DNA of 24,866 nt from the NCBI GenBank assembly GCA_028565635.1, contig JAOXYB010062389.1, positions 1 through 24,866 on the forward strand, written 5' to 3'. The position numbers and the translations under genes are program-made. The stretch comes from Phoronis ovalis. Its lineage: Eukaryota; Phoronida; Phoronidae. Below the pieces are notes generated by a model. It saw only the letters and a program-made list of their open reading frames with translations. It was not told where the DNA came from and did no database searches. Of the stretch, positions 1-12,200 are shown piece after piece. Numbering within the stretch: the first letter of the stretch is position 1; every line of letters begins with the position of its first letter.

Positions 1-207
1 ACATACAAAGATGGCTTTACAACTACAGAAACTACATCATATGATGGGCATCTGTCTGCATCCGCAGACCTCTTGTTCTTTTTGCTGTAGATGTTTTGAT
101 GCTATGTTCCCTTTTAAAAAGAATGTACTGTTTTAAACTTATTGAAATGTTTGGGGGATCTCAGTTTGGTTGTATCTCCTAGTTTATTATTTTCCTTTAA
201 CCTACAG

Positions 208-3200
208 ACTGTGGTAATCCACTACTGGCTGATGCACCATTATCTTTAGCAAGCAAGGTTAGTGTGTTCTTTTTTAAGCAATTAATTTGCTTTGAAAAAA
301 TAGTAGAATTTTAAAATTTCATATGCTAACTTAACTAAATGTTCAGGTGTTACCCTATATTTCTCTAGATACAAAAAAAATAATTTATAAAATACCAATA
401 AGGCCACATGTTATTAAACTGTTAAAAAGGATCCCTTCTAGATAACTATGAACTCTCTAACTTCCTTTCCAGGTATTTATTTAATAGAGCAATTAAAACA
501 AAAAATCTAGTTGCTTTAGTACCTCAAAAAAGTTTTTTTTATGAAACAATCATACGTTACAAAATGTTTACTAATTTTATTATTTAAGTAAAATATTCTT
601 AAATTTGCAGAGCTTGGAAAAGTTGTATGAAAATATAAAACAAAAGTGTCTTCATACGAGTGGTGATAATGAAGTCATTTTGAAGGATAAACTAGAAGTT
701 GAGCGAAACATTTTCAAAGTTTTTGCTTATAAAGCTGAATTGGTAAATACAGTGTTACATTAAACTAATTACAGTCATTAAATGTAAGGAATAGTTACTA
801 ATAAGCAATTAAAAAAATTATTAGCTTTTGTATTTCTTTTTAACATTCTAGAAATTTCCTATTTACTATAAAAATGCATTTGTCTTTCCAAATAATGTAA
901 CAAGAGGTAAATAGTAAGTAACTTGTTGCATCTACAAATTTTGGCTTTACCACACGTCATACAGCTTTTAAACTCCTGAAATTATCCGCGAAGAATAGTT
1001 AAGGAATTAATTTAGTTATATTATGGAGTACTGGTATATTTTTTTTCAATTCCTTAACTTGTCTTTTACTTTTGTGGAGCAGTGCTTAATATATGATGGA
1101 CTAAAATATTTTTTTAAAAATATGTTCTATATGTATTATTCTTGAATAAAAAATATGTATGTAAATAATGTTTGTTACAGGCACATTCCCAAGGTCAGTT
1201 TGAAATTGCATATGAAAATATTGAAAAGACAAAAAAGCTTGTAGTTAATTTGCCTTCTGAGGTAGGTTGGACATTTGTGAAACTGTCTCTACTATAAAAT
1301 GCAACAGGTACGTGTACAAAAAATGCAAATCTTAGTTCTCTTGTGAGTGCACCTTTTATATCATATTCTACTTCAAAGTATTTACAACGGGGCTTGCAAG
1401 ATATCTCCTAAAAGAAGAAATATTCAAACCAAGTATCATTCATTGCAGATATTTTTTTTACTTTGTAATTATATCAGTTCAGGAGGTAGTTGTGATCCAC
1501 TAAAATTTGATATCATCATTTGTTAGTTTGATAATAAAGAATAGTCCGCCAAACCTGCACATATCAATTGTCTGTAAAATGATTCCATGGTTATTACAGC
1601 AAATGCTAGTACAATTACTTTCTGATAAAACAATACCAAGGGGATCAGTAATTATGTTTTCATCCTTTTGAAGCATTTACCTAAAGGAAGCATACCTATT
1701 TTTAACATTAATTAATATTAATTACTACAGGTATAATGATTAAACTTTTAAGTAAAAGAGAAACATTGTTTCATTATATAACTAGGATCTGATTGATGTA
1801 ATGAAATAACAAGTTATTCTACATACATTCTAAAATTGAGTACATGAATCATAAGGCATAGGAACTTGACTAGTTTGAAAATGTACTCAGAATCTTTTAA
1901 TATTCAACTATGGACAGACATGGTTATATCAGATAGAGCCCAAACGAAAAAATAAATTACTATAACAATCAAATATTCATAAGGCTAGCATAGAGTATAT
2001 ATTATTTGTTGGTTAATTGATGTATTTTGCATTTTATTTGTATGTTACTGTTGCAATTGTCTCAAAGCCAGCCTCATGCATACTAACAAGCTGTAACAAC
2101 TATGACTATAATAATGAAACCTACTTGTAACTAACAAGTGTTTTACTTTTTCGCTTCATATGTACCATTTTATATTATCTAATGTATGATCACAGGGGAA
2201 ATCTTTCCCTGAAGTGATGTACTATTATAGGTGTAGTTAGCAGTAAATAATCATTAAGATTTCCTGCTGTAACTAGCAATTAAAACATCCTTTTGGCAAA
2301 ATAAAATCAATTTTTCATTGAAATTACGTTGTATGGGAACAATAACTATTACACAAACTTTGAAATATTGCTATTGATTTCCTATGGGATGAAATTTCAT
2401 GAGATCAACTTACCGCCTGTATATAAAATCAATTTTCAGATATTATTTCAAGATACTGTGCAAAAGGTTATGTTTATAACTGTCTGCAGGATTTCTTGTA
2501 CAGACATGCAATATACACATTACTCACAATAGATCAGTTTGTGCAAAATATGTTGTAGTCTTATGCTGCATACTGCGAAAAAGTAATCTAAACAATGATT
2601 TGGTTGGATACTCATTTTGCAGTTAATTGAGAATTACAGAACTGGTTGGTCACTGTTACATTGCATTAAGTATCAAAGGAAGTCAAATTAGCATTTGTTA
2701 AAAAGAAGGATGTACTTGCATTTGGAAAAATAAATGAAATGAATTTTGTTTGGAAAAGCCTGCATGATCTTAGTAAGATGCTTTTTGAAACACTTACTGC
2801 TGCATTAATTAGTCATAGTCATGATGTCAAAAAAAGTTCTGCCGAGTAAACTTTCCAGGACAATTTCTTTCAACATTGATGCTTTGTGTGAAGAATTTGA
2901 TGTTGGAAAACAGAAAGATACCCAAAGACAGGATTTTATTGTAAAAGGGGTTGGAAAACATTTAAATAATTATCCAAGAAAAATGTCTCGGAAAATCTCT
3001 ATGGATTTGAATGCGCTTTGTGAGGAATTTGGAGTAGTGTCTGTTGTAGAAAATAAAGCATGCACGCAAAGCATGCAACAGAGAAAATCTTCCCCTAAAG
3101 TTTTAAAAACTGATAATTCTGCAGGTAATTCTCAACCCAAAATTGTTAACAAAAATCGCCCACCAAAATACTTAGAAGATGATGATATTGAAATTTTGAT

Positions 3201-6200
3201 GGAAGGTTTGTGCTCAGATTCTAGTGATGAAGAAACAGTTGAAATTTTCCATAAACCCATAAATGGTAGAGTTAATTCATCAAAAAAAATGGAAGTACAA
3301 AATTTGAAGAATTATGACAGTACTTCAGGTGAAAAAAACAAGGCAAACAATGTAAATTTTAAAAGCTGGCAAGAAATAAATCAACAAAGCAAGGTCCATA
3401 ATAGTCATGTAACAGCAAATCTTAACAAACAAAAATCCCGAGAAGAGAGTGATTTAGGTAGCGACTTTGATACAATTTCAATGATTGAATCGATCTTATA
3501 TCCATCTGATAGTTGTGAAATGGATAACAATTATTCTCCAAAGTCGAAATCGTGTTAGTTTGTATCTTAGGAATATTTTAATTTAATTTTTAACATTATG
3601 ATTTGAACATGACAGGTCAACGAACTTATCTTTTACAGGTTTTGTTAATCTTAGTAATCATACTAAGAGACCCTTAAAATGAGTATATCTTTGTTGTATT
3701 GAAATTAAAAGTCTAAATTTTTTTGTTACTATATACCTCTTGAATATTAGCTAGAGAAAGTAATTTTTTGTCAACTGTAAAGATAATCAGTACGGTTTCT
3801 GCTAGCAGTCTGATATACAGTAAAGCCACATGATGATTCTCATGATTTAATGGATAGCAACAATTGTTTCCCTTGAAAATCTGCAATAAAGACTGGAAAC
3901 ACCAACTTAATTTCCTTACTTTTAGGAAGTTTATTCAAGTGTTCTTTTGTGTACTCACAAGATTTTATTTAATATGTGAGTGTAATTTTGAATTTGTTTG
4001 TCATGTTGATTAACTGGCTTAAATAAATCTGTAAGCTGAAGGTGTGCGAAGAGAGTCTCTTCGTATCTTGTTGTCATCCATTTTAGTTGAGTGAACTTAT
4101 TGTAAACTAATTTGAAACAATGTGTGATTAATTGATATGCATGTATGCACTGAACCAATATACATATTGATTCTAATTAGGCCGTACAAAGAAAGGTATT
4201 AATTGTCGTTTTGTCACAACCTTTGTTCTGATGTGGAATTTTAATGGCTGTTGATGAAGCATTTTTGTTTAGAAAGTCGTTTTGTTTTTTAATGACATAT
4301 TGACTTGTAATCTCTGTTGTGGACTAAAATCTGGAATTTATAATCCAAGGGTGAAATCAGTGGAATTATACGTTTATGTCTTTTATAGAATACTGCACTT
4401 AAAATGATTATTTAATAGAAAATAGAAAATTAAAATTTTCTTGTTTCTTGCTCATTACTTTGTTATTGTTAACCAGTAATTTCTATTAACTATTTATTTT
4501 TTTACTGTGTATTTATCTTGTCAATATTTTAAAGTATTTTAAGGCCAAAAAAATTGCCAATAAATACAAATTGTTTTTGTGCTCATAGATAACTAAGCCG
4601 GATTATAATTTGTTATATAACTGTGAATGTTATTATATTCGATGTTAATAAAGATAATGTTGGCACCTTGCAGTAGTACCTGAATAAATTATGATAGGCG
4701 CAAGTAAGTGAATAATTTGTTTTCATTACCAATTTATAAATGACTATGGTTTTAATGAGATATATTGAACTAATATTCATGAAAACCTCATCAAGGAATG
4801 TGACCAATCAAATATATTATGGAGTTAGTGTACTTTCATCGTTTTGTTTGAAACTTGTCAGTTGTTAAATCACAATTAATATTAAAAAAATGTTATAGTG
4901 TAATTCCTCTACTCTCAAGTAAAAAAAGGTTTTACTAACTTATCTAGAGATGTCTGCCAGTAAGTAACATCGTGTAGTACTTTTATGTTATCATAGCTGC
5001 ACTGGGAAATAACAGTTATTATATGAGACAATTTGCCTATAGGTAAAACAGACTTTGAAAATATTTTATAATGGGCATGGGTTTTCTCCTGATCAGAACA
5101 CAGAACTATATTTGTTATTACATGCTTGCAAAGTAAAAGAAATATATTTTTATTTTTTGTAATCATCTATTTCTTCAGTTGTTTCTATTATTCAAATTTT
5201 GACAAGACTGTTTTGGTCATTATCATTCTAACACACATGCATGCATAAACGTATCCAAACTTTTTAAAAATTGGCTAATTTGATTCCGATTCAGGCAATT
5301 CAAGATAATAATAGTTTGGGTCTTTTCCCATAAAATGAAGCTATGCAGTTTGTTTTGCAAAAATAATCTTTAAAAATTATATTCTTTACAGATGCTACCA
5401 TATGTCCTTATTTATATAACTACAGTTTATATTGCCATGTGACTTTATTGTCAAGTGGTAAATTGTGCTCCTTAGTTTGTGATATCACATTCATTTGGGA
5501 GTACAACAACTGACTAGTATTGTTGCACAAAGTAGTCCAAAATTACTTGAAAAAAAACAGATTCGAACTTTATAAATATACTCATCAACTTTAAACACAT
5601 TAGCTAGTTGAAATGTATTTACTGTGTTGCTTCTGTTTAGAGTAATTATTTGGCAATGCTATGTTACAACTTTGGTGTAGAAGATTTTCAGAAAAAGACA
5701 TATGAAAACAGTGTGACATGGCTAAGAGACAGTTTTGATATTGGCAGAACAAGCGTTGGAGCTAAAACACAGGTTTGCTAAAACGTCTTCAATTTTAAAC
5801 ATAAAAAAAAACATTCCGAGAAGATTCTAATAATTAATCTTCACTAACACTCGAGGCTAAGAGTACGGAAAATGTACATCTTTAGTTCCTTAGTACTACC
5901 TTTCTTTGATTACAAATTGGTTTAGCAATCCTTAAAAAATGTCTCGCCCTTGAATTATTGATGGATGCATGTAAAGAGCCATTTGTTTTTAGTTAATGAT
6001 GATATAATTTGTTTGGTCTTGATACAGTTATACAGATCTAATATTCTGTATATATATGAATCAAGTGTTTACTTCTGATTTGTATTTAATATCTATTCTC
6101 AAGTACTAAATACCAGGGAAAAGAACCCTCGTACAATGAAAAAATAAAATAAAAATGTTTTAGGGAATTTAAGTATACTTGTTTTTTTTAAAGATAGCTA

Positions 6201-9200
6201 TGTATCCACATTAGTATGTCAAAACAGCCAAGAATTGTATGTATATATATGGTGTAATGACACAACTGATTTTTCAGTCATTTTAGTGGTAACAAATAGT
6301 ATTAAAATTTGTTTTAAAAAAATTATTAGTAAAAAAGACAAGCAGATTATTAAGTGTCATATGCACAAACTTGATCGCTATTTAATATTTTCATGTTACT
6401 GACTAAATACACCTGGTGGATATTTTCGAAATCACAAGTAGAAAATTTGGCTCCAAAAAAAAAGATTTGGAATTATTTTTCCTCTTGGTGCCATATTATA
6501 TCCACTTTCAAATGACTGTAAACACTATTGCTTGTTCAGAAATGAAAAGAAATGCCAAGCAAGCTGTGTAAGATATGCTGAATATTATGTATGTGTACAT
6601 ATTTTCATTTTATTTCAGGCAAGAACTCTGCGCTTGTTAGCTAATGCTTATCTGGAATGGGATGCCAAGCTTCATTATCAGAAGGCTCTGAATGCTATTG
6701 GATTGGCCAATGCGGTAATTAAAATAGTGCGAATAAATTCCATTTTGCTGCAGTATTATATTTTTGATAGATGCCGTATCATTGCTTTTTAGCTTAAACA
6801 ATATTATTTTAATAATTTAATCAAAATATGCAAAAACTAGAAGCAGGTTTCTATTTTCTGTAGGAATATCCCCATCTTGCTGGACTATTCTTAAAAGTAA
6901 AAATTCTTCTCCTGAATGATGCACAAGATGAACTATTAATGTCGTCTTTTGAAGAAATTGTAAATCACCCAGATTTAAATGTAGACATTGTTTTAAGCAC
7001 CATAAAACTTGCTGCAGAACACAACAGGTAAATTTCTAACAAACAAGGTTGAGTATCTGTCATGTAGGCTAATATGATATGGTTTCCATCAGACCATTAG
7101 TTAATCAAAAATTGTCTTTAGTCATTTTTGTTTAGACTAAAATCATGAGACAGAGAAAAAAAATTAAAATCAAATGTTGATTTGAGCATGCTCACAATTT
7201 AGTTGCAAAACTATAGCTGTACATTACTGACCACACTAGTTATGAAATCTGTATTAATAGTTATTGTTTCAACATGGAGTTTACTGTAATAAATGGACAA
7301 CAGACTTGACGGATTGGATTGCCAGTGACATACAAAAGTGATTGTGCATTTGAATTATATGTAAAAACATAAGTTCAACATTTTTACAAAACTGCTAATA
7401 AACATATTTTATAATATTCCTGTACTTATTTACATTTACTTATAGTATTTTACTAAAAAGATTAATTTTTTTAGATGGGAAATGGCATTCTCTGAGTTAA
7501 GACGCATGTCTTCAAAGATGTCCAACTCCTTGGAACTGGGAAGAATTCATGTGTTACATTTGGAAATGTTGTTTGAAAAATGTTGCTTTGCAGAAGCAAA
7601 AGTTCTCATTGAGGAATGTATTACAGGTGATATGTACAAATATTGTATTTTTCATAGGGATTTTTTACTTTTGTAAAGGAAACGAATATGATTGTGTATC
7701 CTGCTGTTGGATGTTAGAGAATCGTTGAGATAAGTGTATTTCAAATGATAGGATCCGAATATGCTGACTTTATTTTCAGTAAATGTTAAAATTTGACTTG
7801 TACTTCTGAATATATGGAAAGAACTAATAAGATCAACAGGATATTTATAAAACATCAACATTTAAAATAAATACAAAAACTACTGAGTCTATAATTATAA
7901 TCGTTGACTGTACTTTTATCTGTTTATTCCTCTAAAATATATTTGACACTTTTGTCAAAAATTTATAATATTATTGTAGGACACAATACTGGTCAGCCAT
8001 TAGATAATAAAGTAAAAAAACAGGTGCATTTTATCTTGTGGGAACAAGCAGCTAAAGCGTATGAGGTAAAAAGTACCACTATTTCTGACATCATTTTTAA
8101 AGGTAGCTGTAGCGAACATTTTAACACCATCTTAAAGTTTCAATTTGAAAATTCAAAATAAATGACCAATATAAGCTAGTAGAAGTATCAAATTGTGATA
8201 TGAATGATCAGTTTTATATTACAGTCCAAGGATTACCCGGAAGCACTCCAGTGGTACAATTATTCCTTGAGCTTATTTTCTGGAAGTGATGCTGAGTCTG
8301 ACAAAAATATGGCCAAACTTCATCGCAACAGAGCATCCTGTTATCTTGGTATGGGTGACATTGACAAAGTGAGTTTGAATTGAAATAGTTATAATTGTTA
8401 TGTACATGATATGAAATTTAGTTTTACCAGTTGTTAGATTTAGGTGATGTTGTTGGGCTTTAAACTTTAAATGGTATAAACAGAACATTGATTAACAAGA
8501 CTATTAATTTTTCTGAATAGAACAACTTCGCTGTGAATTGAATTTTTTTGTTTTTTTTATATCTAAGAAATATTTTAGTATTTTTACCATTGATCTCAAT
8601 CTCAGAGATCATCTCATTCTTGGATCACAGAGATTAAAGAAAATGCAATAATAAAACAATTAAGACCAAATGAATTGACAAGAACAAACTAACGATCAAA
8701 CAAAAAAAAAACATGAATGAGAACAAATGAGCATACAAAGAAAACAAGTAAGCAGGAACGAATTAATAAGATTATGAAAATGAACTAATGAGACAAGAAT
8801 GAATAAGAATTAACTATATAACAAACAAACAAACTAGATCAAGCAAGAAGGCACAAATCAACAAACCAGAACAAACAAATGAACCAATGAGTAAGAAAAA
8901 ACAAGCAAGAATGAATGAACAAATAAACCAGAAATAATGAACAAATGAGAGAGATGTGAACGGACAAACAAGTGAAGACAAACAAAGAAAGTGAATGAAC
9001 AAGAACAAAAGAACAAGAATCATGAATTAAATGAAGGAAAACAAATAAACAAGCAAGATGAATAACCAAACAAGGACAAACAAACAAAAGTATTATATCT
9101 AAATTTAAGCAAGAATCAATGAAATCACCATATCAAGATGGTCTTCGAGATGATTTCTCATAATGAAGATCTCCAAGCTCCCTGAGATCTCTGATATCAG

Positions 9201-12200
9201 TATAATCTCTTACATCAAGATATCAAAGATTGAAAATGTACCCATAAGATGATCTTTGAGATCAAGATTTCAATTAAACTAATATGCAATCCAGGGTGTG
9301 TAAAAAGTTACCCATTCTTTATTTATAAAAATTGTAGTCTGCTGATAACATTTTATTGGATGTTGTAGGCATCAGAAGCAGCTGATTCTGCTATTAGAAG
9401 TCATCCAGATTCTTCATACAATCAGTTTATCAAGTTTAAAATTGCTCTGAGCTCAGAAAGTCAGGAGGATGGTAAGATTAGAATTTTGCTATAAGCAAAA
9501 AATATAATAATGCACTCTGTCTTCAAGCTTTTGAAAAATGTACTGGCACTTGAAAATGTTTGTCTCTTACAACTTGTGACTAACATTTATAATCAATCGT
9601 GTATTTAGGGGGAATAATTTTAATTTCATATATTAATATGTTAAAGCAATAAAAAAATTGTATATATTTTTATTGTAGCTAATGATGCTGTACAAAAAAT
9701 GTGTGAAAAGAAACCCAGTGTATCTCTAGCTGAATCTGATGATAGCCATCTACATGGATTGTTATGTCTTGCAGCCCACATGGCACTCGAGGTTGTCACT
9801 TAATTAAACAACTTGTACACTTGTTTTCTATAAAACCTATTCAGAAAACTCATCATTTTTATAGCCAGCTAGTTAACTCATTACAAGTCCATTTAGATAC
9901 TGCCTGAATGCCTTCTCTCAGCAGTATGGTTTAAAAAAGTAATGATCCTCTTTAGTTGTACTTGCAAATCATTGTGTTGCAAAGCTGTTGAAATATCATC
10001 AGTTTGGTTCTGTTGCACTACATGTACTTTAGTTTTCATTTGTAAAAAATATGAAAAGCCTATACTTGTATGAGATGTGCTAGCTAGCTCTTTTAAAAAC
10101 TACATAGCAACCAACAGTCAACTAATCTTTTGGGGTAAATTTTTTTATATGTTACATGAGAGAGATAACAATAAATTTTATTATTTGGATAAATAATGCT
10201 CACTCAGTTCTTGTAAAATTACCACCCCTAAACAATGTTTTCAGGATTTTTCCATTGTAAATGCAGCTTATACTGATTCCAACCGTTACTGCCAAATGTG
10301 ATTTTCCATATTTGAATTAACATATTCTTTCAGAAACGTTTTCGACTGACTTCAATGAGAGCTCTTGAAGGATTGATTAAAATTTCGCCAGATGACCAAC
10401 AGATATTGACAGCTTTAAGATGTCTTGTAAGACTTAGGCTTACTTTCTTAGCAGAAGAAGATGATAAAAGGTATATTTATATACTAAATTAAGTGATTAA
10501 ACTCAAAAATAGCATTAAAAAGCTAAAAGAACTTGGCCACTACTGATACTTAATGTACGTTGGCAACATTATGATAAATTGTGTTTCTGACTTGATGCAC
10601 TACCTGCAGATTTATAAATTTAGAATGTATCTTCCTGTCAAAAATTCTTCCAGTAATGTCGGCTAATTGATAGTCACAGTAAAATCTTTGGTAATATTTT
10701 AGTATTTTAAAAAAGTATTAAAAATCTCTAAATGATCCAATCTCGATATATATTTTTGATCTAGATCTGTCAGATTTTTAGTACCAGTAACTAAAATCAA
10801 TATATAATGCTATCAAGATCATATTGAGAGATATTTTGTTCATAACTGCCGCTTTATACGACATTTTTAGGCAAGATTTAGTTATTATCCTTGACTATGT
10901 CAAAACTGGTAAGATCATTTTATTGCTTTATTTCGTTGTCTGGTTGTTGTTTTTTTAATTGTAATTACTGCATAAAATTCCTGTACATCTTATCCTGTAA
11001 TTAATATTATTGAAATACGTAGTTCAAATTCAGTCATTTTTAATACCCTTTAAATGTTTTAGCATGCATGCCAGGAATTGGTTGAAAACATGAGTTTATT
11101 AAAACTTTTTTTTTAAAGTTTGTTCAATAAATAAGGTTATCATACAATATCTGAATGGATTCCATTTAAATTCTTGTGTTTATGGTATTTAAAAAAAAAA
11201 ATGTTTTTGTGTATTTCGCCCAAAGAAAAGTAACCAGTTACAACTACTGCATTGATTTACCTCTGTTTTCCAGCATACAGCACATTGATGAATGTATTAG
11301 AGAAGAAAGAAAGTATGCTACCAGAAGAAGTTCTTTGGAAAGAAGCAACATGGTTCATGAAAATTGGTATAGCTTTTATCATTTTGAAAATGAGCATTCT
11401 GAAAAAAAATTGTAAATGTCCTTAAGTAACGACAAGCAGTAAAGTAGAATAGCATATCTCCTGCTTGGGTAATAATGTTGTACTTCTATACATTAATAAT
11501 TTTCAAGAATTTCAAACAGGTTATAATTAAAAATCGTTATCATGTATACAAGACTTTTTAAGTTAGAGTTTCAAGCCTTGTCCACCAGGGAATATTGTGA
11601 GAAAGCATGAGATTTGAGGGAATAACCTTAGAATTCAATATGTACAATAAAACTATCAGTTTTTCTTGAAAAATTCATTTAATTTATTTTCATTAAATGT
11701 CATTTTAGATTTCCAAATGTATATTGGGTTTAGGAAGAATTGTTTGTCAAGTAATTTATTTTCTAGCTATTTTCTTATTTTCAGCATGGAATCTTGGCCT
11801 TCAGTGTGAGGAAGCCTTTAAAGAAATGAGTGAAACATTCACCTACTGTTACAAGGTACCCCAGCACATACTACTCAAGATATATGTCATATGTAATAGC
11901 AATGATAGTAATAACAACAGTTAGTAATAGTAAAAAACAAGGCTTCTAAATAATCTTGTTTTACAACAAATATCTTCCGATTCTAGTAAGGTATGCTCCT
12001 AAATATCCTGTTTTGTAGCACAATTAATGGTTGAGCACAGTTTCATTTGATGTAACTCATTATGAACCTCGCCGAGGATATTTTGCTCTTCAGGATGTTT
12101 ACCGGTTATTTTATAATAATATGTTAACAAACAAAGTCAAAAATTAACTTTAATTATTATCTTCAGTTCATAAGGATTTAAACAATAATTGATTTCACTC

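Larger units (their letters stand above)
611..7626 (+). other. TEX11: TEX11 N-terminal SPO22-like helical repeat block (exons 2-7 of the window)
   Basis: Exons 2 and 3 make a helix pair rich in Ala, Tyr and Glu (VFAYKAELAHSQGQFEIAYE). Exon 4 gives LCYNFGVEDFQKKTYENS, and exon 5 gives the most conserved segment of the family, ARTLRLLANAYLEWD followed by KALNAIGLANA. These match the spacing of tetratricopeptide (TPR) units, with small residues at TPR positions 8 and 20. Exons 6 and 7 continue with PHLAGLFLKVKILLLND and WEMAFSELRRMSSK. Known SPO22/ZIP4 proteins use this solenoid to bind partners; no catalytic residues are expected or seen. Confidence 0.85.
7980..9471 (+). other. TEX11: Clearest TPR pair in TEX11 (exons 8-10 of the window)
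   Basis: Exons 8 and 9 join to read ILWEQAAKAYESKDYPEALQ, which fits the TPR pattern W-x2-(L/A)-G/A-x2-Y-x8-A. Exons 9 and 10 join to read NRASCYLGMGDIDKASEAAD followed by SAIRSHPDSS, an almost canonical TPR ending in the usual A-x3-A-x8-P arrangement. The 8369-9368 intron splits this second unit. Two consecutive well-preserved TPRs argue that the gene is under selection and not decaying. Confidence 0.8.

Noticed and set aside
4613-5166. Two minus-strand open frames in the long TEX11 intron
   Set aside because: They are short, of AT-driven composition (Ile, Tyr, Asn, Leu), with no domain and no splice or promoter context.
8814-9087. Two minus-strand open frames rich in Leu, Phe, Cys and Ser
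   Set aside because: They are the reverse complement of the A-rich degenerate array, which lacks stops because of its composition; there is no family resemblance.
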